Below, one piece after another: positions 43,953 through 53,331 of a DNA stretch of 64,000 nt. Below the pieces are notes generated by a model, which saw only the letters and a program-made list of their open reading frames with translations, had not been told where the DNA came from and did not search any database. The position numbers were made by a program, and so were the translations under genes. The number at the start of each line of letters is the position of its first letter. Position 1 is the stretch's first letter. The stretch is from positions 2,371,199-2,435,198 of the forward strand of contig CP000875.1 of the NCBI GenBank assembly GCA_000018565.1. The letters are read 5' to 3'. The stretch comes from Herpetosiphon aurantiacus DSM 785 (lineage in GTDB: Bacteria > Chloroflexota > Chloroflexia > Chloroflexales > Herpetosiphonaceae).

Positions 43953-46157
43953 TTAATTTTTGATTGCGACAGGCAGATAAACGCTATAGTTCTCAGGGGT
44001 TGGTGTAACGCTCGCCGTCGGCGTAACGCTGACGGTTGGGCTAGCTGTTGGGGTCGCCGTCGCGGTTTGGGTTGGGGTTGATGTTTGAGTTGGGGTTAAT
44101 GTTGGCGTGCGAGTGGGAGTATTGGTTGGGGTTAATGTTGGTGTAACTGGAGTTGGTGTGATATTGACCCCGTTGATCGCAAAGTTGGCGTTAGAAATAT
44201 CAAAGAAGATATTGTTAGCACAACGCACTTTGATCCGCGCAGCAGCAGCATTAACGTTTGGCGCAACAACAGTTTCATCGCCATCGTTGGGGGTGTTGCT
44301 GACCAAGGCTTCAAAGCTTGTGCCGCCATCTTTCGAGAGCAAAATATCAACATTAGCACAGCTAATTGGCGCAGCGGTGGTGTTGGCAACATTCCACGTG
44401 ACCGACTCGTTCGCGCCGCCTGTCCAGGCGATTGCCGTGTTTGGTGCAGTTACCAAGAATGGTCCAGCAGTATTGTTGACAGTCAGAACCGCCGTATCCA
44501 AGCCATAACCACCAGCCCCAGCGTGGTTATCACGCACGGTCAAGCGGAAGGTCAGGTTGCGGTTAGTAGTTGGCAACGATTCGCCAATCGTCGTGGTATT
44601 GTTCAAAATATCGCTCAGTTTTGGCAAGGTACGCACATTGCTGGCGGTTGAATTGAAGCTACGGAAGATTGGGCGATTGCCGTTATCGGTGTTTGGTGGT
44701 GAGGCCGCACCCAAATCGTATTGTTCCCAATCGTAGGTCAAACTATTGTCTTCAGCATCGTTAGCGCTAGCAGTCAATTCGAATGGCGTATTGGCTGGGA
44801 TGGTGTAATCGCTGCCTGCATTGGCGACTGGTGGGGTATTGCCAGTGGCTTGAGTTGTGCCACAGGTTGCGCCGCCGCCAGTGGTGATGAAGGCTGAAAT
44901 TTCTTCTAAGCTCTTGACGTGGAAGTCGAAGTCGCTGTTTGGTTGCAAGTTTTCCGAGCCACAAATCCCGGCATAAGCCATAATGGTTGTACCACTACCT
45001 GGTTCGTAGGCAGCGCTGCTGGAACGATTGCCACCACTACAACTGCCAGTTGAGCCATTGAAGGTGTGAAGACCACCAAATTGGTGACCAATTTCGTGCG
45101 CGACATAATCGACATCGAAGGCATCGCCAACTGGTGAGCCTGAGCCAGTAACCCCACGCGCTTTGCTGCCTGAAGAACAGACTGATTGTAAAGTAGCGAC
45201 CCCACCGCCGCCAGTGCTGAACACGTGGCCAATATCATAGTTGGCCCCGCCAATCACGTTGGTCAAATTGGTTTGGTTTTGGCCAAGCATCGTACCACCA
45301 CTATTGTTGGTATAGGGGTCGCTGCTCGCATTGGTATACACAATCAGATCATTGTTGGCGATTAATTGCATGCGCACTGAAAGATCGCGTTCGTAGATTC
45401 CGTTAACCCGATTCATGCTGGTGACGATTGCCGCCATCGCGCCATTGACCGTGCCACCGTGGAATGCGGTGTATTCGCCAGTGGCAGCCATGGCCAAGCG
45501 ATAGGTGCGCAAGGTTTCACCAATCGAGTAGCGTTCAGGAATGATCGACGATGGATTTCCTAATGGATTTGGCTCGTAATCGTTGCCAGTCCGTTCGGCC
45601 AATTTGCTAGGGTCGGCCACAAAATTGCGAGCATCGTACACAATATAGTTAGCCGTATCATTGCGGCTATATGGATCGATAAAAATCCGACCTGATTCGC
45701 TCAAGATCATGCCATGAAAGCCGCGTGGCGTGATATCAAGCCGAGCGCTGGTTGCAGGCTGATCAACTGATTGGGCCAAGAAGGTGCGAATTTCAGGAAA
45801 CTTGGCGGCTAATTCGGGAGCCATAATTGGCGATTCGACGACGCGAAATTTGCCAAATTGGCCATCTGGTAGCGGTAAATCTAACATAAAGCCAGATTTT
45901 TGCACCTTGGTTTGGGCTTCTTGAGGCACTTGACGTAAGTGTTGTTGTAGCAAATTAAGATCCAAGGCGACCGTGCGATACACTACTGGAATGATTTCGC
46001 GTGAGCCTTTTTGTTGAATGTCCTGTTCAGCAACATTCTGCCAAAGCCCATCCGATGAGCTGACACTGGGGCTGACCATGGCGGTTGCAGTGATCACACT
46101 GAGCAGCGCAATGATCATAACTGCAACGATGATCATCCATGAACGACCAAGACGCAT
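43953..46157 (-). CDS. Secreted reprolysin-like zinc metalloprotease
   Basis: The protein has 734 residues from ATG 46157 (AGGAA six bases upstream); an ATG at 46190 overlaps the -10 box. Signal/anchor segment SWMIIVAVMIIALLSVITATAM, a propeptide-like region (about 35-210), then a catalytic metzincin domain with HEIGHQFGGLH (H354, E355, H358, H364), the full HExxHxxGxxH zinc site. A PKD-like segment (PPVANAGSDYTIPANTPFELTASANDAEDNSLTYDW) and further beta domains follow, then a Thr/Pro-rich linker of TPTxTP repeats and the tail YSVYLPVAIKN. It should be exported, matured by propeptide removal and held at or released from the cell surface, degrading proteins, perhaps of prey. The Thr/Pro stretch is probably a wall-spanning or glycosylated stalk. 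Confidence 0.92.
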   Translation of the reverse strand: MRLGRSWMIIVAVMIIALLSVITATAMVSPSVSSSDGLWQNVAEQDIQQKGSREIIPVVYRTVALDLNLLQQHLRQVPQEAQTKVQKSGFMLDLPLPDGQFGKFRVVESPIMAPELAAKFPEIRTFLAQSVDQPATSARLDITPRGFHGMILSESGRIFIDPYSRNDTANYIVYDARNFVADPSKLAERTGNDYEPNPLGNPSSIIPERYSIGETLRTYRLAMAATGEYTAFHGGTVNGAMAAIVTSMNRVNGIYERDLSVRMQLIANNDLIVYTNASSDPYTNNSGGTMLGQNQTNLTNVIGGANYDIGHVFSTGGGGVATLQSVCSSGSKARGVTGSGSPVGDAFDVDYVAHEIGHQFGGLHTFNGSTGSCSGGNRSSSAAYEPGSGTTIMAYAGICGSENLQPNSDFDFHVKSLEEISAFITTGGGATCGTTQATGNTPPVANAGSDYTIPANTPFELTASANDAEDNSLTYDWEQYDLGAASPPNTDNGNRPIFRSFNSTASNVRTLPKLSDILNNTTTIGESLPTTNRNLTFRLTVRDNHAGAGGYGLDTAVLTVNNTAGPFLVTAPNTAIAWTGGANESVTWNVANTTAAPISCANVDILLSKDGGTSFEALVSNTPNDGDETVVAPNVNAAAARIKVRCANNIFFDISNANFAINGVNITPTPVTPTLTPTNTPTRTPTLTPTQTSTPTQTATATPTASPTVSVTPTASVTPTPENYSVYLPVAIKN

Positions 46158-46188
46158 AGGTATTCCTTTCCACAAAACAGCATGGCCC

Positions 46189-46216
46189 ATTATACAATTA
46201 ATTAACAGGTCTTAAA
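46189..46216 (-). promoter_or_regulatory. Promoter of the metalloprotease gene
   Basis: On the minus strand a perfect TATAAT (46194-46189) follows TTTAAG (46216-46211) at 16 bases. The -35 is weak. It lies 32 bases before the chosen ATG and overlaps the alternative upstream ATG, which supports the shorter start. Confidence 0.55.
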
Positions 46217-46300
46217 GCAAGCGGGCATGCAACCAACCTTAGTTTATAAAAAAAGCCGGCAGCCATTCATTAAGAAAGATTCAAGGGGATTGATTTTAAG

Positions 46301-46861
46301 ATGCTACTTCAGACAAGTTTAAATTGTTGGAAACATCACGCTCGCTGGGTACTCCAGGCTTTGACCACGCTCCAGCCTGATGATCAACCACGGTTGCTCC
46401 ATGCCTTGCAAACAATCGGCAATTCGCAGATGGATTTGTATCTTGGTGATTTAGACCCAGTAGCTATCGATAGCCAAATTATTGCCCAACTGCAACAGCG
46501 TGGGATTGCTGCCCCCACTCACTATGCTGAATGGTTGGCGAGCAATGGTCACTATCAACTGTTGCAGCTCGATGATCACTCGGAATGGGTGCTACGCTGG
46601 GGTGAAATTGACCAACAGCGGGTGCATTTGCATCCTGCTCGATATAGCCCGTTGAGTGTCCGAGTGCGTGCTCCAGTCTTACGATCAGCCTATGCGATCA
46701 TGGTTTGGCAGGGTTGGTATGGTGGCGATTTATTTGATCTGCAACTGATCAATCGGGTGCGCACAGCATGGTTGCACCTTAGCCCAATTGCCAAATTGCC
46801 GCCAAATGATGGCCTTGCGGCGCTATTGAGCTTACTACGCGAGCTAAACCAGCCAAATTAA
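46301..46861 (+). CDS. Hypothetical protein, 186 aa
   Basis: I do not recognise this family. It is a soluble protein without signal peptide or membrane segment, rich in Leu, Gln, His and Trp (for example WHHARWVLQALTTLQPDDQPRLLHALQTIG-like helical start and AYAIMVWQGWYGGDLFDL in the second half). The Shine-Dalgarno AAGGGG is about eleven bases from ATG 46301, rather far. Codon use is like its neighbours and the frame is clean over its whole length, which supports a real gene. It precedes the five-gene operon by 178 bases and may or may not be related to it. Confidence 0.6.
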   Translation: MLLQTSLNCWKHHARWVLQALTTLQPDDQPRLLHALQTIGNSQMDLYLGDLDPVAIDSQIIAQLQQRGIAAPTHYAEWLASNGHYQLLQLDDHSEWVLRWGEIDQQRVHLHPARYSPLSVRVRAPVLRSAYAIMVWQGWYGGDLFDLQLINRVRTAWLHLSPIAKLPPNDGLAALLSLLRELNQPN

Positions 46862-46931
46862 CCCCAATCAGCCCCAAAAATTCAGCAATTCGATTATTCC
46901 AACGTTTTAGTAATAGCAATGGCTGCGTAGC

Positions 46932-46945
46932 TACCCCCTAGGCTA
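46932..46945 (+). promoter_or_regulatory. CCCCTAGG motif upstream of the five-gene operon
   Basis: TACCCCCTAGGCTA lies 95 bases before the first gene and resembles TATCCCCTAGGATA before the RHS gene. The 178-base leader 46862-47039 has no other feature I can support; a weak GGGAT serves as ribosome-binding site. Confidence 0.35.
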
Positions 46946-47039
46946 TTTCAAGCGGCTGCTGTAACCCGTAATTTGCCCGTGATCGCGTCACAACAAGTTT
47001 GGTAGGGCAAGTTCCTGCCATAATTTCGGGGATGGGATA

Positions 47040-50000
47040 ATGAATAGTGTGTTGCTGGTTCCGCTGTATCTTGATGCGTTGGTCCTGCCGACTGAACAGG
47101 CCGTCGCTCAAGCAATGACCGATTTTAGTCGTTTGCCCTATAGTAATGGACAGCACGATATTAATGCTGATGTGGCCAATGTTAGCGAAGAGATCGTGCG
47201 TCAGCCATTTGCTCAATCGACCCTCAAGGCGGGGGTGCATTTGCACTGGGCGTTGCCCGATAGCCTGACGCGTGGGACGCAAGTTGGCACAACCACCAAT
47301 TTTCCGAGTGTGCCCAATCGTTGGTTGGTGTTGCGGGCGCGAGGTGGTGGCAATACGCCCTTACAGATTGAAGAACAATGGATTGTCGAGAGCGATTATC
47401 TTTACCCTGCTGGGCAATTTGCCAGTAGTGTGACGACCCCGGTTGCTGCTGAGGGCAATCAACAGCCGTTTCGCTATTTGGGGCGGCGTATGCCCTTTTC
47501 AATCTGGCAAGAGCACGATCCGCAGGCTGAATATTTGGCACAACTCACGGCGGTGGGCTATGGCGAGCCAACCTTTGCGGCGTTTTACCCCAATTGTTAT
47601 AGTGTGTTTGGTTTCTACGACGATAGCTACACCGACGATGTGCCCAGCGATTTGCAATACCTTGTGCTTGGTTGGTACAACGATATTAATCAAGATGTTG
47701 TGCATAGTTTGGTCAATAGCCTGCAAGGATCGAGCAATACTGATTTAAGTGCAGCGTTGTTGGCCCAATTGGGCTGGGCCGTGAATGTGCCTGATGGGAG
47801 CGATTTCCCCGATGCCCTGTGCTGTTATTGCCAAATTCAATTGAGCAACCCCGCTGCGGCTTCAACTCCAAGTAGCCCCTTGCAAATTGCCGTTGGTAAT
47901 ACTGGCACGGAAGCGCTTTCGGCATTTTTAGCTAATACGCTCAACCCTAGCCAGCCAGCCGCGATTGAAGATCATTTAGAGGCTGTGCTCATGGCCTCGT
48001 TTCTTGATCAGCAGTATCTTGATGTGGGAGCGAGCTTTTTAGCCGCCCGTCATGAAAAAAGTTTCAACGCGATTCCAAGCGGTTCATTATGGTCGGTTCG
48101 CCCGCAATCAACCAGCGGCAGCGCCGATTCGGCCAATGCAACGGTCTTGGTGAATTTGCCCGAGAGCTTGGCCCATCAACTCAATCAATTAAATAGCCTA
48201 CAACACGATTACGATCGGGCGCTTGAACTGATCGAACAACAACGTGAACAGTTGTTTTTTGATTGGTATAAATATATGTTGGCGGCCTATCCGCCAGCCG
48301 AGAGCCGCGATGATTTCCCTGATGTCGATTTGGTGCGCTATTTTGTTGAACAAAAAGATCTTGTGCCATTGGCAAATTTGCTGAATAGTGCTGGCGCACT
48401 GAGTTTGCAGTGGGATGAGGTTGGCAATGTGATCGCGGCTTCAGCTGGTAATTCGGCGAGTAATGCGATTGCCAGCGGTCTGGCTCAGCAAATTAATCTG
48501 GTGTTGCAAGCAGTCGCCGATTTTAATGCGAGCACTGAGGTGCAAGCGATTAACCAACAATATCTGTTGTTGATTACCGGTGGACCACGCTATTGGCAGC
48601 CTAACGAGCCTGTGCTGTTGCTGTCTGGGGCCGCGCTTGAGCCAACTGATCGCCATGGCAGCGATGGCGAATTAGCCTGTCAGTATGTTGCCAACCTGAG
48701 CTTGCACCCCATGACTACGAGTGTGGTTGAGCAATTGGCCAATGCAGTGGCGGCGATCAAAGCTAATGCCACGCCGCAGCAAGTCGGCTTTTTCAGCTAC
48801 GATCAAGTGCCATGGAATCCAATTTTGTTGGAATGGGGCGTTGAAGTCTTTCCCTTGGATCATCATAGTAATCTCGACCCCAACACCAGCGCCTACAACC
48901 CCGATTTTATTTTCAGCAACTACAGCTTGTCCGAAAATGCCGTTGATTTGGCGATCTTGCCCAGCCAAGTTGCGATTGCTCAATCCGCCAACTTGTACAG
49001 TGGCTGGAGCATTCTTTCATCGCGGGCTGAAACGCAATATCAACAACAACTTAATAGCTACTTAGCCCAATATCCCGATGATACGACGGTACAACAGGCC
49101 GCCGCCTTGGTCAACGACCCCACGTTTCATTGTTTGGCTCAGTCGTTAGGTGGTTTCAATCAAGCCTTGTTGATGCGCAAACAAACCTATCAATTGGCCA
49201 TGGCCGATCCGTTGGGGTTTAGCGATTATCAAGCTTGGACTGACCAAGTTGCCTCGGCAGTCGCCAATCATAATCGTAGTGCGCCGCGTATGTTCAGCGA
49301 TTTCAACCCGATTCGTAGCGGGGCCATGCGCCTCAATCGGCTGCGATTGGTTGATAGCTTTGGCCAATTGCGTGATGTTGCCGCCGAGCAAATTATTCGG
49401 ACTCAGCAAATGACTACTGCTGGCAGCGATTATCTGATTTGGCTGCCGCCACGCTTGATGCAACCGGCCCGCGTGAATTTGCGCTGGCTTTCGGCCAATC
49501 AAGGCGATATGGAGATGAACGATGCGCCGATTACCACGCCAATTTGTGGCTGGGTCGTGCCAAATAATCTCGATGGTAGTTTGATGATCTATGCAACCTC
49601 AGGCGCAGCACTAGGCTTTATCGATGCCCAAGTGCGTTGGCAATATGTGCCAGGTGGGCCAAATGTCGAGCCTACGGCAATCGAAAATCGCTATTTACGC
49701 CAAATGGTGCAGTATGTCTTGCAACGCACCAGCGACTTTTTACGCGATTTTATTGTAACGATCGACAATGCACTTGATACCATCGACCCCGAAAATGCTG
49801 CCGCTCACACCGATTTGGCCTTGCTACTTGGTCGCCCGATTGCCTTGGTGCGCACCTCGCTTGATTTGGAGTTGCAAGGAGCGCCAGCAATTCACCAAAG
49901 TTGGAGCGCCCTACGCCTCGATTTGCAGCAAGCTAGCCGCGACGACGACGGCTTTGCTGAAGTCGAATTCCCCATTCGGATCGGCGAATATCAACAATTA

Positions 50001-50498
50001 AATGATGGTGTGGTGGGCTATTGGCAAGAACTTAGCGATGGTAGTTATGCCGACAATATTTTCTATGCGCCGCAAAGTAGCGATTTGCCAGTTGATGACC
50101 CGCTAATTCGGACCCACGACCAAGCAGATATGGCGATTAGGCAAACGGTCAACGCTGCTCCGCGCTATCTGACAATGTTGTTTGATCCACGGGGCAGCGT
50201 GCATGCCACCAGCGGTATTCAGCCAGTCAAGGCGATTACGATTCCTGCCGATCAATATGCTGATGCCTTGGGCGCAATTGCGATCACTTTCCTGACTGCG
50301 CCAATTTTGACCAATCAGGGAGCGATCAATTTGCCATTGCCAGTTGAGGCGGGCTATCGCTGGAGTTGGCTCGAACAACCAACCAGCGAATGGCAAGAAA
50401 CCAGCGAGATCGGCCAAGTTAGCCCCAAAGCCACCTTTGAAGCACCGCAAACCTTGCACGATGGTTGGCTCAAATTAAGCCCAACCAACGAGAATTAA
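47040..50498 (+). CDS. Unknown large protein, first gene of five-gene operon
   Basis: The protein has 1152 residues with no signal peptide, no membrane segment and no known catalytic motif that I can see. The N-terminus (LLVPLYLDALVLPTEQAV) leads into GVHLHWALPDSLTRG and FPSVPNRWLVLR, segments I faintly associate with other uncharacterised large proteins. Two predicted helical regions (about 380-420 and 640-760, Gln-rich) alternate with beta-rich parts. VPGGPNVEPTAIENRYLRQMVQYVLQ near 870 starts a further conserved-looking block. It begins an operon of five genes spaced by 10-23 bases, so it probably acts with the tail-collar, MBL-fold and DUF6603-like products. It could be a structural or scaffold component; no function should be assigned. 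Confidence 0.85.
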   Translation: MNSVLLVPLYLDALVLPTEQAVAQAMTDFSRLPYSNGQHDINADVANVSEEIVRQPFAQSTLKAGVHLHWALPDSLTRGTQVGTTTNFPSVPNRWLVLRARGGGNTPLQIEEQWIVESDYLYPAGQFASSVTTPVAAEGNQQPFRYLGRRMPFSIWQEHDPQAEYLAQLTAVGYGEPTFAAFYPNCYSVFGFYDDSYTDDVPSDLQYLVLGWYNDINQDVVHSLVNSLQGSSNTDLSAALLAQLGWAVNVPDGSDFPDALCCYCQIQLSNPAAASTPSSPLQIAVGNTGTEALSAFLANTLNPSQPAAIEDHLEAVLMASFLDQQYLDVGASFLAARHEKSFNAIPSGSLWSVRPQSTSGSADSANATVLVNLPESLAHQLNQLNSLQHDYDRALELIEQQREQLFFDWYKYMLAAYPPAESRDDFPDVDLVRYFVEQKDLVPLANLLNSAGALSLQWDEVGNVIAASAGNSASNAIASGLAQQINLVLQAVADFNASTEVQAINQQYLLLITGGPRYWQPNEPVLLLSGAALEPTDRHGSDGELACQYVANLSLHPMTTSVVEQLANAVAAIKANATPQQVGFFSYDQVPWNPILLEWGVEVFPLDHHSNLDPNTSAYNPDFIFSNYSLSENAVDLAILPSQVAIAQSANLYSGWSILSSRAETQYQQQLNSYLAQYPDDTTVQQAAALVNDPTFHCLAQSLGGFNQALLMRKQTYQLAMADPLGFSDYQAWTDQVASAVANHNRSAPRMFSDFNPIRSGAMRLNRLRLVDSFGQLRDVAAEQIIRTQQMTTAGSDYLIWLPPRLMQPARVNLRWLSANQGDMEMNDAPITTPICGWVVPNNLDGSLMIYATSGAALGFIDAQVRWQYVPGGPNVEPTAIENRYLRQMVQYVLQRTSDFLRDFIVTIDNALDTIDPENAAAHTDLALLLGRPIALVRTSLDLELQGAPAIHQSWSALRLDLQQASRDDDGFAEVEFPIRIGEYQQLNDGVVGYWQELSDGSYADNIFYAPQSSDLPVDDPLIRTHDQADMAIRQTVNAAPRYLTMLFDPRGSVHATSGIQPVKAITIPADQYADALGAIAITFLTAPILTNQGAINLPLPVEAGYRWSWLEQPTSEWQETSEIGQVSPKATFEAPQTLHDGWLKLSPTNEN

Positions 50499-50515
50499 TA
50501 AAAGGAACGCTAACC

Positions 50516-53320
50516 ATGACAACAATTGATGATGGGTTAATCGTTTATTTGCAATTAGATGCGTTAAGTGCGGGCCAAACCGTTTTAGATATTTCGGGCA
50601 ACAACAACAATGCTATCGCCCATGGCTCACTCCAACTCGTTTCCGATGACGTGTTTGGCAGTGTACTGGATTTTGATGGCAACGGCTATCTCGAATTGAA
50701 TCCCGCTAGCATTCCGGCTGGTAATGCGATCACTGTGAGTTTTTGGGCCTGTGGGGCAGAAAATTTGCCTGGCGCAGGCGTTTCGGCGATTGCTGCCTTG
50801 ACCGCTGCTGATGAGCGTTCGCTGAATGTGCATTTGCCATGGAGCGATGGCCAAGTTTATTTCGATTGTGGAGCCGAAGGTAATACTTGGGATCGTATGA
50901 ACCAAGCGGCCAATGCGAGCGATTACAAAGGCAGCTGGACCTATTGGGCATTTACCAAAGATGTTGCCACCGGCACGATGCAAATTTATGCTAATGGCAC
51001 GTTGTGGGCGCAAGCCACTGGCAAAACCTTGCCGATTAAGGCTGTGAGCCAAGCCACCTTTGGTGCATATAGCCCCAATACAGCGCCTTACTACGGCAAA
51101 CTTTCCAGCCTACGGATCTACAATCGCGCTTTGTCGGGCGATGAAATTCTGCAGGTGATGGCGGCTGATCCAGCGGCGGCAGCAACTTTCGATAGTTTGT
51201 ATCCGGTTGGTTTTAATTTGCTTGATGATGATGGTCATGCGACGATGTACATCGACGATAATCCCCAAGGCTACAACCTCTTTTTGACCATCAGCAATAA
51301 CTCGCCGCGCACAATTAATCTGGTTGCGCCGAATGATCAAACACCCTCGGCGAGCAATCACCATTTTGTGCTGAATTTTCGGCCTGGCACACTCTCAACC
51401 GCGACGCTGAGCCAAGTTAAGCTGACCGACCAAACGTGGCAACTCAGCACAGGGCAAGCGGTTGATGGCACGACAAGTTTGTATTTGCTGAGCACTCAGG
51501 CACGGAGTTTGACCCCCAATCAAAGCCTGAATTTGGCCTTACAATCAATCAGTGCCTCGGCGAGCAGCGGCGCACGCAATACGCGAGTCGAATTAAGCTA
51601 CCAGCAATTGCAATATGCCAACAGCCTCACGCCATTAATTGGCAGCCGTTTGCAAAACATGGTGGTGTTGAATGCTCAAGGTGCACATACACCGCCGTTG
51701 CATGTAGGCTTTGTTGGGCCAAATATGGTGCTAAATAATGGCACGACGGCGAATCAACTGACCTTACATATTACCAACCTGCTTGATGATGCAGCGTTGG
51801 CGCTTAGCCCAAGCACCAGCAATAGCCCAACCACCTTCATCGTAGCCTTTGACAGCCAGGATAACCAAAATAATCGTGATTGGGCCTTGGGCACGACCAG
51901 CCAAGTTAATGCGATTGCAATCACGCTTGATAATTGGACAGGTGGCAAAGATCCTGAATCGGCAGAATGGATTTTCACCACGACCCAAACCTCGCTGGCA
52001 GCAGAAGCCTTTATTCAAATGAACCTGAGCAACATCGTTTCATCGCTGCCAAGCGGCGCGGCCAACCTCTACTTGCTCTATGAAAATTTGCCAGGCTATC
52101 GTGATGGCTACTTTGTGGTAGCGATTGAAAAAACGCCATTGATCATTACTAGCAATCAACGAGTTGGGGTTGGCACGAATGCCCCAACGCGGCCATTGGC
52201 GATTCGTGGCAGCGGCGCAGGCGAAGAAGCTATTAGTTTTGAAAATAGCAGTGGCACAACCAAATGGCATATTAACCAAAAAGTTACGACCCAAGGTGGC
52301 TTCAATATTGCCGAAACAGGCGTGAAAGATGGGCGTTTATTTCTCCAAACAGGTGGTAATACTGGAATTGGTACTGTCACACCACGGACTGGTTTAGATA
52401 CTGGCACTGGCGTGCTGAGTGGTGCTGCCAACGACTATACCAAAGCCCAATTTGCCTTTACTGGCGGTGGTCGTGTAACCTGGAACGGGATTAATAATCG
52501 CTTGAAATGGAGCCAACGCTTTATTGCGATTTCGATGGAACGATCAGTTTCGTTTGCAGGTGGCCACGTGAATGTCATTCAACCAACCAGCGATCTTCCC
52601 GCGGCCCAAGTCTATGACAACCAAGTGCGTTCGTGTACTGCCGATGGAATTGTGCTCAAGGCATGGGAAGCCTTATATGCGGTGCACACGGTTGGGGGCA
52701 ACGAAAATGCCGTCAGCTATCAGATCACCTGTTATACCACAGCCTCGTTCTTTGTGCCGAGCAATTGGCTGTTGGTGGCGGTAGTTAATGGCGATGATGG
52801 CACAGTGCGTTTGGCTAATGGGCTTGTGCTCAATCCTGGGGCTAGCTCGCTGAATGGTAGTTCAATTCCATCGGGCACAATTAATATGTGGTCGGGGGCA
52901 GATAATGCCCTACCTGGTGGTTGGCTCTTGTGTAATGGCCAAAATGGCACGCCCGATTTGCGCAATCGCTTTGTGGTTGGCGCTGGGGCTGCCTACCCTG
53001 TTGGTACAACTGGTGGTGCGGATAGCGTGACGCTAGCGGTGAATCAGATGCCTTCCCATAACCATGCAGCCAGTACATCAAACGATGGTCAGCATAACCA
53101 TACCCTCTACTTCGATACTGGTGGTGGTGGTAACGGCCCTGGTGGCGATATGGCAAAAACCAATGATGGCTTGCAAAAAAATGTGATTGCTAATTTCAGC
53201 GTCAAAACCGATAAGGATGGTAATCACTCACATAGCGTTACGATCCAAAATAATGGTGGCAACCAAGCCCATGAAAATCGCCCGCCCTTCTACGCGCTTT
53301 GCTACATTATGAAACAATAG
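50516..53320 (+). CDS. LamG / tail-fibre / phage tail-collar protein
   Basis: The protein has 934 residues from ATG 50516 (AAGGA eight bases upstream, 17 bases after the previous gene). Residues 1-220 are a LamG-like concanavalin fold (LIVYLQLDALSAGQTVLDISGNNNNAIAHG, LSSLRIYNRALSGDEI). The centre is beta-rich. Near 551 and 620 are VGVGTNAPTRPLAIRG and TGIGTVTPRTGLDTG, the 'GIGTxxP' signature of tail-fibre and S74-type proteins. Residues 780-934 are a phage tail-collar domain (IPSGTINMWSG ... LPGGWLLCNGQNGTPDLRNRFVVGAG, ending AHENRPPFYALCYIMK). Tail-collar domains of this kind also occur in bacterial surface or exported fibres. It has no signal peptide. It is likely the receptor-binding or display fibre of whatever the operon builds. 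Confidence 0.88.
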   Translation: MTTIDDGLIVYLQLDALSAGQTVLDISGNNNNAIAHGSLQLVSDDVFGSVLDFDGNGYLELNPASIPAGNAITVSFWACGAENLPGAGVSAIAALTAADERSLNVHLPWSDGQVYFDCGAEGNTWDRMNQAANASDYKGSWTYWAFTKDVATGTMQIYANGTLWAQATGKTLPIKAVSQATFGAYSPNTAPYYGKLSSLRIYNRALSGDEILQVMAADPAAAATFDSLYPVGFNLLDDDGHATMYIDDNPQGYNLFLTISNNSPRTINLVAPNDQTPSASNHHFVLNFRPGTLSTATLSQVKLTDQTWQLSTGQAVDGTTSLYLLSTQARSLTPNQSLNLALQSISASASSGARNTRVELSYQQLQYANSLTPLIGSRLQNMVVLNAQGAHTPPLHVGFVGPNMVLNNGTTANQLTLHITNLLDDAALALSPSTSNSPTTFIVAFDSQDNQNNRDWALGTTSQVNAIAITLDNWTGGKDPESAEWIFTTTQTSLAAEAFIQMNLSNIVSSLPSGAANLYLLYENLPGYRDGYFVVAIEKTPLIITSNQRVGVGTNAPTRPLAIRGSGAGEEAISFENSSGTTKWHINQKVTTQGGFNIAETGVKDGRLFLQTGGNTGIGTVTPRTGLDTGTGVLSGAANDYTKAQFAFTGGGRVTWNGINNRLKWSQRFIAISMERSVSFAGGHVNVIQPTSDLPAAQVYDNQVRSCTADGIVLKAWEALYAVHTVGGNENAVSYQITCYTTASFFVPSNWLLVAVVNGDDGTVRLANGLVLNPGASSLNGSSIPSGTINMWSGADNALPGGWLLCNGQNGTPDLRNRFVVGAGAAYPVGTTGGADSVTLAVNQMPSHNHAASTSNDGQHNHTLYFDTGGGGNGPGGDMAKTNDGLQKNVIANFSVKTDKDGNHSHSVTIQNNGGNQAHENRPPFYALCYIMKQ

Positions 53321-53331
53321 GAGGGCTGCAT

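Noticed and set aside
50516-53320. Prophage remnant, because of the tail-collar domain
   Set aside because: No integrase, terminase, capsid, portal or tail-tube genes are within reach. Neighbours are giant non-phage proteins in one operon.
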